Assembly (NCBI RefSeq): GCF_900113015.1
Contig: NZ_FONV01000035.1
Location: 1 to 40,199 of the forward strand
Length of the DNA stretch: 40,199 nucleotides
Direction: 5' to 3'
Source of the DNA: Actinoplanes philippinensis
GTDB lineage: Bacteria > Actinomycetota > Actinomycetes > Mycobacteriales > Micromonosporaceae
A model generated the notes under the pieces. The model did no database searches. It was not told the DNA's origin and saw only the letters and a program-made list of their open reading frames with translations. Made by a program: the position numbers and the translations under genes. Positions 23,214 to 30,870 of the stretch are shown piece by piece (position 1 is the stretch's first letter; every line of letters begins with the position of its first letter).

Positions 23214-23669
23214 TTGTCCACTCAGGAGCATGTCTACTTTCATGCGGAGCACAGCGTGGCCGAGTTCGCCGCGGTGATCGGGCCCGCCGTCGGGATGGCG
23301 GTGATCCGGGGCGGGCGCGGGGAGACCTTTCTGTCGCGGCCGTTGCCGGATGGTGGCGCGGTCGGTGGTGAGCTGCGCGCCAACGAACTGGCCGACCCGG
23401 CGGAGCCGTCGTTTCTCGACGTGTTCCCGCTGGTGCTCGACCTGGGCATCACCATCGGTGACCGGGGCCGGCAGCTGGCCGAGGCGCGTGCGCTCTTCAC
23501 CGAATTGGCCCGGGTGTCACCGGTGCCGGTGGCGTTGGTGCGCGGTTACGACTACCTCCTGGCCGCCGCGGGCGCCGGTGACAGGCTCGTCTGGTTCCCG
23601 GAGAACGTCACTCCGTATGCCGAGGATCGCGAGATGTGGCTGCCATTTCAACCGGTGACGCAGAGCTGA
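23214..23669 (+). CDS. Hypothetical protein following the YbaB-like gene
   Basis: A 151-residue protein of unknown function. A TTG start at 23214 is chosen because ggggagg lies 8 nt upstream and the product then begins MSTQEHVYFHAEHS. A GTG at 23166 would overlap the ybaB-like stop and add 16 residues. The body has mixed alpha/beta character (FAAVIGPAVGMAVIRGG, LDVFPLVLDLGITIGDRG, AEARALFTELARVSPVP), with no signal peptide or membrane helix. Spacing puts it in an operon with the YbaB-like gene, perhaps as its partner. Confidence 0.75.
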   Translation: MSTQEHVYFHAEHSVAEFAAVIGPAVGMAVIRGGRGETFLSRPLPDGGAVGGELRANELADPAEPSFLDVFPLVLDLGITIGDRGRQLAEARALFTELARVSPVPVALVRGYDYLLAAAGAGDRLVWFPENVTPYAEDREMWLPFQPVTQS

Positions 23670-23728
23670 TTGGCGGACCGCCAAATAGCGTGGCCGGAAT
23701 CGATCCGTACGATTTTGACGGCTGCTGG

Positions 23729-23750
23729 AAATCTACCGCGCGGTAGGTTT
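23729..23750. promoter_or_regulatory. Near-perfect 22-bp inverted repeat, TetR-type operator candidate
   Basis: Arms aaatctaccgc (23729-23739) and gcggtaggttt (23740-23750) pair with a single mismatch and no spacer; the inner 14 bp (ctaccgc-gcggtag) are perfect. Size and symmetry are typical of TetR-family operators. No TetR gene is in the window. A TTGACA hexamer lies nearby at 23759. Confidence 0.5.
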
Positions 23751-23847
23751 GGGCTCCATTGACACGGTTAGAGGCAGATGAAAGCCGCGAAAGACGTGAA
23801 GTGTCCACAAGCGAAGGTTCCGACAAGTCCGACTGGGTGTGAAGAAT

Positions 23848-24087
23848 TGATCATGTGTGGGAGAGCGTTTACCCGCTCACCTCGATGTCTCCGATGACGA
23901 TCTGACGGGTATCTGACACTTGACGACTGACCCTTGCGGGTCATGAGTGATCAACTCGGTTCGCGACGTCGTTCACGTGAAAAGGGACGCTCGTACTGTA
24001 ATTCATTTCAGCTCTCTCATGGCCGATCGGCCGCCCGGCAACTTGATCACTGAGACACGGGCCCGCTGGTCGGGCTGCACTTGATCA
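23848..24087. repeat. Cluster of TGATCA sites with a 10-bp direct repeat
   Basis: TGATCA occurs at 23848, 23948, 24044 and 24082. The last two lie within identical 10-mers acttgatcac (24041-24050 and 24079-24088), 38 bp apart. Such clustering in GC-rich DNA suggests protein-binding repeats (iteron- or operator-like). Confidence 0.5.
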
Positions 24088-24178
24088 CGGCATGTGAAGC
24101 ATTGTTTGCGTTCTCGTCACCGCTCGGAAATATCTCTCCGCTTGAATATCGAGTACCGGTGAATAGCGAAACAGGCCT

Positions 24179-24212
24179 GCAACTTGCGCCTGTGTGCCGC
24201 CGCGCAAGTTGC
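24179..24212 (+). terminator. Strong hairpin with T-run in the dyad-rich region
   Basis: Perfect 11-bp stem (gcaacttgcgc / gcgcaagttgc), 12-nt loop, followed on the + strand by atgttttgcg. It looks like an intrinsic terminator, but the nearest upstream + strand coding gene ended 510 bp earlier. It may therefore end a small RNA transcribed within the gap. Confidence 0.55.
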
Positions 24213-24389
24213 ATGTTTTGCGTCTCGCCGCCCCGCCGCTCCATCGTTGTGGCCAAGCGCTGATCGACATGTTCGATTTCATTCACGTTTGTTGTTGTGA
24301 TCTCGTTCTTCCCTCTTCCAGTCGATCAATGAAAGTGCAACTCTTCTAGCCAGCAGTGACGTCGGCATCACGGACGGTGGTGGTGGGGA

Positions 24390-25058
24390 ATGCGTCCAGA
24401 CGTTCTCGTCGGTCCCAGTGATTGGCTGATCGAGCAGTTCGGCGACAAGGTCGCAGACGAACTGTGGACCCGGGTGCCGGAGGCGTTGAGCACGGCGATC
24501 GATCGTGAGGTCCACGCTCATCCAGCCATGACCCAGACCATGGAGCGTGTGCTGGCGAACCCTCGGTGGCCTCTTCCCTACGAGGAGCTCGTCCTCTTCC
24601 TGGGGACCCTGCCGGGCGCGGAGATCATCAGTGTGCCGCGCTCGGTCTATCAGCTGGTTCTGATCAACGGTCATGTGGTGGTGCCCTGGTGTTACGGCCA
24701 GTCCGCCCGGATCTCGATGCGCGATGCCGAGGTGGGCCGTTCGTTCGGTCGTCTCGCTCGCGAGTTGCTGCGCAGGTTCGGGCCGCCCTGGCGCCGTTCA
24801 CCGGTCGAGGCGCCGCTGCCTCTGGACGCGGTGGACGAGCGGGAGGTCGCCAAGATCTGCGCGGCCATCGCCCGGATCGCGCCGCAGCCGGAGGTCGTCA
24901 TCGCCGGGTATGCGGGGGCGCCCAACCTGGGCCTGCTCCGCGCCTGCCTCGGCGAGATCAAATCCACCGACAACGGCACGCTGAGCTGGAGTCACCTCGA
25001 CGACCTGCCGTTGCCGCCGCCGGTGATCCCGCGTCCGCGGCGTATGCAGTTCCCCTGA
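24390..25058 (+). CDS. Hypothetical protein
   Basis: A 222-residue soluble protein of unknown family, probably narrowly distributed. The N-terminal half is helical (SDWLIEQFGDKVADELWTRV, REVHAHPAMTQTMERVLANP). The middle has strands (EIISVPRSVYQLVLINGHVV) and a basic helix (FGRLARELLRRFGPPWRR). The end is Pro-rich (LPLPPPVIPRPRR). No enzymatic motif or membrane helix. A G-rich ggtggtgggga directly precedes the ATG. It stands alone between the dyad-rich gap and a very strong terminator, so it appears monocistronic. Confidence 0.7.
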   Translation: MRPDVLVGPSDWLIEQFGDKVADELWTRVPEALSTAIDREVHAHPAMTQTMERVLANPRWPLPYEELVLFLGTLPGAEIISVPRSVYQLVLINGHVVVPWCYGQSARISMRDAEVGRSFGRLARELLRRFGPPWRRSPVEAPLPLDAVDEREVAKICAAIARIAPQPEVVIAGYAGAPNLGLLRACLGEIKSTDNGTLSWSHLDDLPLPPPVIPRPRRMQFP

Positions 25059-25616
25059 CCGTCCCCGGGTCCGGCCACCGCCGGCCCGCTCCGACCCTGC
25101 ACAGCGGAAGGCGGGCCAGCCGCCAGCCCGCCCGACGCGAACCGGACCGGCCATTCGGCCGGTCCGGTTCAACGTGTGCCGCACCCCGATGCCCGCGCAC
25201 GCGCCGGCCGGCCGTGAGAGCTGCCCGAAGGCATCGCGGACAGCCGGTATCCGGCTGGTCGAGGAAGTTGCTTACGGGTGGTGCTGGCAGCTATCAGGCC
25301 GGCCGGTTGGTCGAAGGATCTGTTGCAGTCGGTGTAGGCGGCACTCCGGGCTGGTTGGTTGTGGGGCAGGCAGCCCGGCGGGCGGCTGGCTTCCGGTTGG
25401 TTGTGGGAGCCGCGTAACGGTGGGCGCGCAGCACTCGGGGCGAATTGGTGCGGGAGCCGGGCAGGAGGCAGGGGGTGGACCAGCGCCTAGGGGCGGAGGG
25501 AAGGCGGCGTCCGGGGCGGAGGGAGGCGGCGTCCGGGGGGCGGAGGAAGGCGGCGTCTGAAGGTGGAGGGAAGGCGGCGTCCGGGGGTGGAGGGAGACGG
25601 CGCCTGAAGGTGGCGG
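25059..25616. other. Intergenic region: terminator and G-rich array
   Basis: A 558-bp stretch without a convincing gene. It holds the hairpin at 25139-25170, then a section rich in ggttggt-like segments (about 25255-25450), then the G-rich degenerate array at 25490-25620. Frames across the array translate to Gly/Arg/Ala low-complexity strings without start signals. Confidence 0.6.
25139..25170 (+). terminator. Strong hairpin after the 24390-25058 gene
   Basis: Perfect 14-bp stem (gaaccggaccggcc / ggccggtccggttc) with a 4-nt loop, 80 bp after the stop codon. No T-run follows, but the predicted stability is high, in the style of actinobacterial terminators. Confidence 0.75.
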
Positions 25617-25620
25617 TCAG
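25490..25620. repeat. Degenerate G-rich tandem array
   Basis: About six imperfect copies of a 21-27-bp unit with core ggcggaggga-aggcggcgtc. All the G-runs are on the + strand, giving four or more GGG/GGGG tracts in close succession, compatible with G-quadruplex formation. The right end touches the stop codon of the membrane protein gene read from the opposite strand. Confidence 0.7.
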
Positions 25621-26492
25621 GCGGCGGGTGTCAGGTAAGCCGTGGAGAAGGGCTCGCGCCGGGCTCGCATGTCGGCGTAAGCGGTTACCAGCAGTGATGG
25701 GGTGACGATGCCGACGGCCGCGCCCGCGACCCCGCTGCTGAGTGCCGACACCAGCGCCCCCGCCGAGCCGCCGATCACCGCTTCGAGGATGCCGCCGGCG
25801 ATGGCGAAGGCGATGATGCCGGCCAGGCCGAGCCCGGCCATGGTGGCGACGCGGGAGATGGAGGTGCCCAGGTCGGCGTGGAAGAGGGTGAAGGTGCGCC
25901 CGATGCCGGCGCCCGGTTCCAGGGTGACGACCACCGGCAGCACCATCAGCGCGGCGCCGACGTAGATGATCGGCAGGAAGCAGGCCAGGGCCGCGCCGAC
26001 GTAGACGAAAGCGGCGAGGAAGCTCCAGCCGATGACGGCGGGCGCCCGGCGGATCCCGGCGCGGAACGCGGCCGCGATGCTGACCGGACGGCCGGTGGCG
26101 GCGAGGATGACCAGCTGGATGCTGACGGCCACGGCGGCCGCGGAGATGAGGCTGGCGACGATGCTGAGCGCGCTCATCTCCAGCGCCGCCCGGAGATACC
26201 GGCCCATGTCAGGCAGCCGGCCGGGAGTGATGCGCAGCGCGGCGGCCTCCTCGGTGAGCCGCAGGGCGGCCGGCACGGTGAGGAGGCTGGTGGGTACGGC
26301 GGCGAGCGCCTGAACGGCGAGCACCTGTGGCCAGGTGCGCCGGATCAGCGCGAATCCTCGCCGCCACCAGCCCTCGTAGTCCGGGCTGACCAGCGGATCG
26401 GCCGGTGTCGCGTAGTACGCCGGCGGGAGCGCCGGTGGTTGCCCGGGCCAGTAGTGCCCGTTCCCGTCCCGCTCCGTCCAACCCTCATTCAC
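25617..26492 (-). CDS. Polytopic membrane protein of unknown function
   Basis: A 291-residue integral membrane protein. A Pro/Tyr-rich cytoplasmic tail (GHYWPGQPPALPPAYYATP) is followed by a helix-loop region WWRRGFALIRRTWPQVLAVQAL and about six hydrophobic segments, among them SALSIVASLISAAAVAVSI, VIGWSFLAAFVYVGAALACF, IIYVGAALMVLPVVVTL and LGLAGIIAFAIAGGIL. The layout resembles the membrane domain found in actinobacterial glycerophosphoryl diester phosphodiesterase-type and related proteins, without a catalytic domain. gggga lies 8 nt before the start. Its gene is divergent from the large helicase-nuclease gene, 109 bp apart. Confidence 0.8.
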   Translation of the reverse strand: MNEGWTERDGNGHYWPGQPPALPPAYYATPADPLVSPDYEGWWRRGFALIRRTWPQVLAVQALAAVPTSLLTVPAALRLTEEAAALRITPGRLPDMGRYLRAALEMSALSIVASLISAAAVAVSIQLVILAATGRPVSIAAAFRAGIRRAPAVIGWSFLAAFVYVGAALACFLPIIYVGAALMVLPVVVTLEPGAGIGRTFTLFHADLGTSISRVATMAGLGLAGIIAFAIAGGILEAVIGGSAGALVSALSSGVAGAAVGIVTPSLLVTAYADMRARREPFSTAYLTPAA

Positions 26493-26601
26493 GTGCTTCC
26501 CCAGAACCGTCGTAGCAAGATCAGCGGCGACACCTTAGCGGTTCCGGAAGCCCACGCGCCGCCCCGGAACATGGGGCGCACACAGGCCCTACACTCCGGA
26601 G

Positions 26602-29600
26602 ATGGCCGACCAGCGGGAATCGCCCACGACGATTCGTGATCGGGCCGTGGCGGTCGCCGACTACCTGCTCGCGGTCCGGGCCCAGATGGAGCGTCCGTCC
26701 CGGACCGTGCCGTCCGACGCGCACTGGCTGCACTCGCTTCCCCAGCATGACGACTGCCGGATCGGCCCGGGCGCCGACGACTCGTCGTGGCTGCGGGTGG
26801 GCCGCCCGGAGCTGCCCGGCCCGGCGCCGGTGCCGGCCGCGTTGCGCCGCCGGCTGCGCGAGGAGGTCACGGCCGGTGCGGAGCCGCGGCTGGAGGAGCC
26901 GGGCGACGACTTCGAGACCTGGCGGGACGAGGTGTGGCGGCCGTGGTCGCTGGCCACGGCCGCGGCTGAGCAGACCCGTGAGCTGCACCGGCGGCTCTTC
27001 GACCGGATGCACCAGCTGGACATGGCGGCGGCCACCACCGAGCTGGTCTGGGGCCACGGCGTCCTGGAGACGGTGATCGACGGCACGCGGGTCCGCTATC
27101 CGCTGGTGGCGACGCCGGTGCTGATCGAGTATGACGCGGACCGCGCCCTGATCACGGTCTCCCCGGCCGGTCCGTCCCGCCTGCAGACGGAGGCACTCGC
27201 CGGTCTCGACGACCGTCATCTGGCGCAGCTGTCGGCGCTGACCGGCCCGGGTGGCGCGATCGAGGTGGATCTGTGGAACGACACGGATCGCCGGGAGCTG
27301 TTCGAGCGGGCGCTGACCCGGCTGGGCTTCGACCGGACGGTGGTGGGCGCTGACGAGAGCCGGACGGTGGTGGGCGCTGACAAGAGCCGGACGGTGGTGG
27401 GCGCTGACGAGAGCCGGACGATGGTGGGCTCCGCCGGCGAGAAGCCGTCGGCGGAGGCTTTCGTCCGTGATGTCGCGGTGCTTTTCGCCCGCCCGCGTCA
27501 ACGGCAGCTCCGCGGCTTCCTGGAGAACATGCGGGACCGCCTGACCAGCGGCGGCGGGGTCGGCGCGCTGGCGGCGGTGGTGGCGCACGAGCCGAGCCGT
27601 CTGCTGATGCCGGACGACACCCCGGAGTCCTGGGAGCGGGTGGGGGAGCGGCTGCTCATGCCGTTGCCGACGAACGAGGCGCAGGAGTCGATCGCCCGCC
27701 GTCTGGCGCATCACCGCAACGTGGCCGTGCAGGGCCCGCCGGGGACCGGCAAGACGCACACCATCCGCAACCTGATCTGTCATCTGATGGCGAACGGCAA
27801 GCGTGTCCTGGTAGTGGCGCAGAAGGAGGAGCCGCTGCGGGTGCTGCGCGACGGACTGCCCGAGGAGGTGCGGGCACTGTGTCTCGCGGTGCTCGGCCGG
27901 ACCACGGACCAGTTGGTGCAGCTGCAGCTGGCGGCGCGGGAGCTGTCCGACCGGGCGGCGACGCTCGACCGGGCCGCCGAGGAGCGCCGGGTGAACCGGT
28001 TGACCGCCAACCTGGAGGAGGCGGAGCGGGAGCTGGCCGCGGCGATGGCGGGACTGCGCCTGATCGCCGAGAGCGAGGCTCAGACGTACCAGATAGGTGG
28101 TGTCGCTCTTCTCCCCGCGGAGGTCGGCGGCTGGCTGCGGGAGCGGGCGGCGGCGCACGGTGGCATTCCGGATCCGATCTCGGGTCCGCCGCCGTTGACC
28201 ATCGAGGAGTTCGCCACGCTGCTGAAACTGGCCGCCCGGCTGTCGCCGGAGGATCGGGCGGCGGCGATGCGTCCGTTGCCGGAGATCTCCGACCTTCCGG
28301 ACGCCGCGGCCGCGGCGTCCGAGCGGGAGCGGATGGCCCGGACCGAGGCGAGCCTGTCGCGGTTGGCGGACGAGGGCGTCGACATGGCGGCGGTACGCGC
28401 GGAGGGCCGCTCCGGCATGACCGATCTGCTCACCGAGGTCCGTGAGGCGGTGGCGTGGCTGCGGCGGCGCGAGGGCACCTGGACCGATCGGCTCGGCCGG
28501 CTGCTCGACGACGCGCACTGGCGCACGCTCTGGAACGACCAGGTGGTCGCCACCGAGAACCTGTTCGCCGAGCTGGCGGCGCTGACCCGGGAGGTGTCCG
28601 GGCACCGGATCACCATGCCGGAGGCGATCCTGGCCGAGCCGAAACTGCTGTTCACCCGTTTGACCGAGATTCGTCAGCGGTTCGAGGCGGGTCGCGGCCT
28701 GAACCGGATCCTCCAGCCCGGGCTGTACCGGCTGGCCGACGAGGTCCGGGTGGACGGCGAGCCGTTGCGCACGGTCGCCGACGTCGATCTGGCGCAGCGG
28801 GCGGTCCGGCGTGGACAGGCCCGTCAGCGGCTGGGCGAGGCGTGGTTCGAGTGGGTGCAGCGGCTGTCGATCCCGGAGCCGGACGGCGGCTGGGGTGACC
28901 CGGAGATCTGGGCCGGCACCCTGCTCTCCGACGCGAAGCAGTCGCTCGACTTCGATCTGAACCGGTGGCCGCCGCTGGCCCGGCGGATCGGGGTGCTCAT
29001 GCCGCAGCGGGAGCTGTCGGTGGACGCGGCGCGGCTGGCCGGGGTGGCCGAGGTGCTGGAGACGCTGGCCGAGGTCTTCGGCATGGAGCGGACGGTGGCC
29101 GGTGACCGGGCGGTCGCCGAGCGGGTGGCGCCGTGGCCGCACCTGGCCGAGGCGTGGAAGACCCTGGACGGGTGGGACGACGCGATCGCCGAGGTGCGCA
29201 GGCTGGTGCTGTTGCAGCCGGACGTGATGCGGTTCGACGCCGCGTACCGCCGCTTGGCGGTGGCCGCGCCGGAGTGGGCCGCGCAGATCGGTGGCGGCGA
29301 GCATCCGGTGGTCTCCGGCCAGGCGTGCCTGGAGGCGTGGGAGTGGCGGCGGGCGCAGACCTGGTTCGACGGGGTGGTCGGCGAGGTCGACCCGGCGGTG
29401 CTGGCCCGGCGGGTGGAGCGGGCCCGTGACCGGATCCGGCGGCTGACCAGCGAACTCGTGGTGGCGTCGGCGTGGCTGGAGGTGTCCCGCGCGCTCGACG
29501 ACCGGCGGCGGGCCGCGCTGGCCGACTGGACCACGGCGCTGCGCAAGATCGGCAAGGGGACCGGGCGGAGCGCGGCGACCTGGCAGGCCCACGCGCAGCG

Positions 29601-30870
29601 GGCGATGGAGTCGGCGGTCAGCGCGGTGCCGGTCTGGGTCATGTCGGTGGACCGGGCGATCGAGCAGTTCGCCGGTGGCGCCCGGTTCGACGTGGTGATC
29701 GTCGACGAGGCGTCGCAGGCCGACCTGTTCGCGCTGCCGGTGCTGTCGCTGGCCGAGCGGGCCGTGGTGGTCGGCGACGACCAGCAGATCGGCCCGCAGC
29801 TGGGGTTCGTCGGCTCGGTCGAGGGGCTGATCAAGCGGCATCTGACCGGGGTGCCGTCGGCCGAGCACTTCGACCCCGAGTCGTCGCTCTATGACCACGC
29901 GGTACGCCGTTCGCCGGAGCGGATCCTGCTGACCGAGCACTTCCGCAGCGTGCCGCAGATCATCGAGTTCTCGTCACGGCACTACTACGACGGCAAGATC
30001 CGGCCGTTGCGGGCGGACCGGCCCGCGCTGCCCCCGATCCAGACCGTGCACTGCGCGGAGGGGGTGCGGCAGCCGATCGCCGGGTACGGCGACGTGAACC
30101 TGGAGGAGGCCGCCGCGCTGGTCGAGCGGGTCACGAAGATCGTCGCGGACCCGCGCTACGACGGCAGGACACTCGGCGTGATCAGTCTGTTGAGCAGCAG
30201 CGGGCAGGCGAACTACCTGTTGGAGCAGTTGCACGAGGCGATCGGTGAGGACGAGATCCAGGCGCGGCGGCTGCGGGTCGGTGACGCGTACACGTTCCAG
30301 GGCGACGAGCGGGACGTGGTGCTCGTGTCGATGGTGGTGTCCGAGAAGGATCCGCGGATCGCGGCGTTCACCAAGCGCGACTACCACCGGCGGATCAACG
30401 TGGCGGCGTCCCGGGCCCGCGACCAGTTGTGGATCTTCCATTCGGTCCGGCCGGGCGCTCTCCTCGCCGACGATGCCCGGGGACGGCTTCTGGCGTACGC
30501 CATCGATCTGCCCTCGGAGGCCGCGGCGGCCGACCCCTCCGCGCACTGCGAGACCGATTTCGAGCGTGAGGTCTTGAAGTTGCTGGTGGGTCGCGGTTTC
30601 CGGCCGATTCCGCAGTTCCGGATCGGGGCCTACCGGATCGACTTCGTGCTGAACGCGCCGGACGGGCGGCGGCTCGCGATCGAGTGCGACGGCGACGCCT
30701 ATCAGGGCCCGGATCAGTGGGAGAGCGACATGCGCCGGCAGGCGGTGCTCGAGCGGGTCGGCAACTGTGTGTTCGTGCGGATCAGGGGCAGCGTCTTCGC
30801 CCGGGAGCCGGAGGTGGCGATGCGCCCGGTCTGGCAGCGCATCAGTGAGTTGGAGATCACTCCGGTCTAG
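26602..30870 (+). CDS. Large SF1 helicase with C-terminal MTES_1575/DUF559-type nuclease domain
   Basis: A 1422-residue protein. An N-terminal unknown region (1-370) holds a 9-residue repeat (about 245-276). A split SF1 helicase core follows: motif I QGPPGTGKTHT (K384), then a roughly 600-residue helical insertion, motif II VDEASQ (D1035/E1036), motif III VVGDDQQIGP, motif V AYTFQGDERDVVLVS and motif VI VAASRARDQLWIF. The tail (about 1318-1422) is a very-short-patch-repair-like restriction endonuclease fold with D1347, E1361 and D1363 (IECDG). The design matches Upf1/Dna2-like helicases with REase_MTES_1575, many of which are linked to phage or plasmid defence; relation to DUF4011/DUF3320-type proteins is likely. 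Single gene with its own hairpin-free flanks. Confidence 0.88.
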   Translation: MADQRESPTTIRDRAVAVADYLLAVRAQMERPSRTVPSDAHWLHSLPQHDDCRIGPGADDSSWLRVGRPELPGPAPVPAALRRRLREEVTAGAEPRLEEPGDDFETWRDEVWRPWSLATAAAEQTRELHRRLFDRMHQLDMAAATTELVWGHGVLETVIDGTRVRYPLVATPVLIEYDADRALITVSPAGPSRLQTEALAGLDDRHLAQLSALTGPGGAIEVDLWNDTDRRELFERALTRLGFDRTVVGADESRTVVGADKSRTVVGADESRTMVGSAGEKPSAEAFVRDVAVLFARPRQRQLRGFLENMRDRLTSGGGVGALAAVVAHEPSRLLMPDDTPESWERVGERLLMPLPTNEAQESIARRLAHHRNVAVQGPPGTGKTHTIRNLICHLMANGKRVLVVAQKEEPLRVLRDGLPEEVRALCLAVLGRTTDQLVQLQLAARELSDRAATLDRAAEERRVNRLTANLEEAERELAAAMAGLRLIAESEAQTYQIGGVALLPAEVGGWLRERAAAHGGIPDPISGPPPLTIEEFATLLKLAARLSPEDRAAAMRPLPEISDLPDAAAAASERERMARTEASLSRLADEGVDMAAVRAEGRSGMTDLLTEVREAVAWLRRREGTWTDRLGRLLDDAHWRTLWNDQVVATENLFAELAALTREVSGHRITMPEAILAEPKLLFTRLTEIRQRFEAGRGLNRILQPGLYRLADEVRVDGEPLRTVADVDLAQRAVRRGQARQRLGEAWFEWVQRLSIPEPDGGWGDPEIWAGTLLSDAKQSLDFDLNRWPPLARRIGVLMPQRELSVDAARLAGVAEVLETLAEVFGMERTVAGDRAVAERVAPWPHLAEAWKTLDGWDDAIAEVRRLVLLQPDVMRFDAAYRRLAVAAPEWAAQIGGGEHPVVSGQACLEAWEWRRAQTWFDGVVGEVDPAVLARRVERARDRIRRLTSELVVASAWLEVSRALDDRRRAALADWTTALRKIGKGTGRSAATWQAHAQRAMESAVSAVPVWVMSVDRAIEQFAGGARFDVVIVDEASQADLFALPVLSLAERAVVVGDDQQIGPQLGFVGSVEGLIKRHLTGVPSAEHFDPESSLYDHAVRRSPERILLTEHFRSVPQIIEFSSRHYYDGKIRPLRADRPALPPIQTVHCAEGVRQPIAGYGDVNLEEAAALVERVTKIVADPRYDGRTLGVISLLSSSGQANYLLEQLHEAIGEDEIQARRLRVGDAYTFQGDERDVVLVSMVVSEKDPRIAAFTKRDYHRRINVAASRARDQLWIFHSVRPGALLADDARGRLLAYAIDLPSEAAAADPSAHCETDFEREVLKLLVGRGFRPIPQFRIGAYRIDFVLNAPDGRRLAIECDGDAYQGPDQWESDMRRQAVLERVGNCVFVRIRGSVFAREPEVAMRPVWQRISELEITPV
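27334..27432 (+). repeat. In-frame 27-bp tandem repeat inside the helicase gene
   Basis: Three 27-bp units (27334-27360, 27361-27387, 27388-27414), differing by one base, encode RTVVGADES, RTVVGADKS and RTVVGADES; a degenerate fourth (RTMVGSAGE) follows. The near-identity at DNA level points to recent slippage. The copy number is a whole number of codons, so the reading frame is kept. Confidence 0.92.

Larger units (their letters stand above)
23670..24389. other. Dyad-rich, lower-GC non-coding region
   Basis: About 720 bp with visibly lower GC than its neighbours and no frame with a credible ribosome-binding site. It holds an unusual density of symmetric elements: ttggcgg-a-ccgccaa (23670-23684) right after the stop codon, an 11-bp-arm inverted repeat at 23729-23750, TGACCC-ttgc-GGGTCA (23928-23943), the palindrome ggccgatcggcc (24021-24032), four TGATCA sites, and a strong hairpin at 24179-24212. 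It could be a regulatory hub, an ncRNA gene, or a replication or attachment locus; sequence alone does not decide. Confidence 0.6.

Noticed and set aside
22508..23221. Long N-terminal extension of the SF1 helicase frame
   Set aside because: The extra 238 residues are Arg/Pro-rich, antisense to the ybaB-like gene, and lack motifs; the helicase starts at 22507.
24047..24286. Short frames on both strands in the dyad-rich gap
   Set aside because: No ribosome-binding site, overlapping in several frames, and codon use unlike the neighbours.
25174..25705. Gly/Arg-rich frames over the G-rich array
   Set aside because: Translation of low-complexity repeats with no start signal; runs into the antisense membrane gene.
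26521..29940. 1139-residue open frame on the minus strand
   Set aside because: Antisense shadow of the helicase-nuclease gene; composition is His/Arg/Pro/Gln-rich with no domain, as expected for the complement of GC-rich codons.
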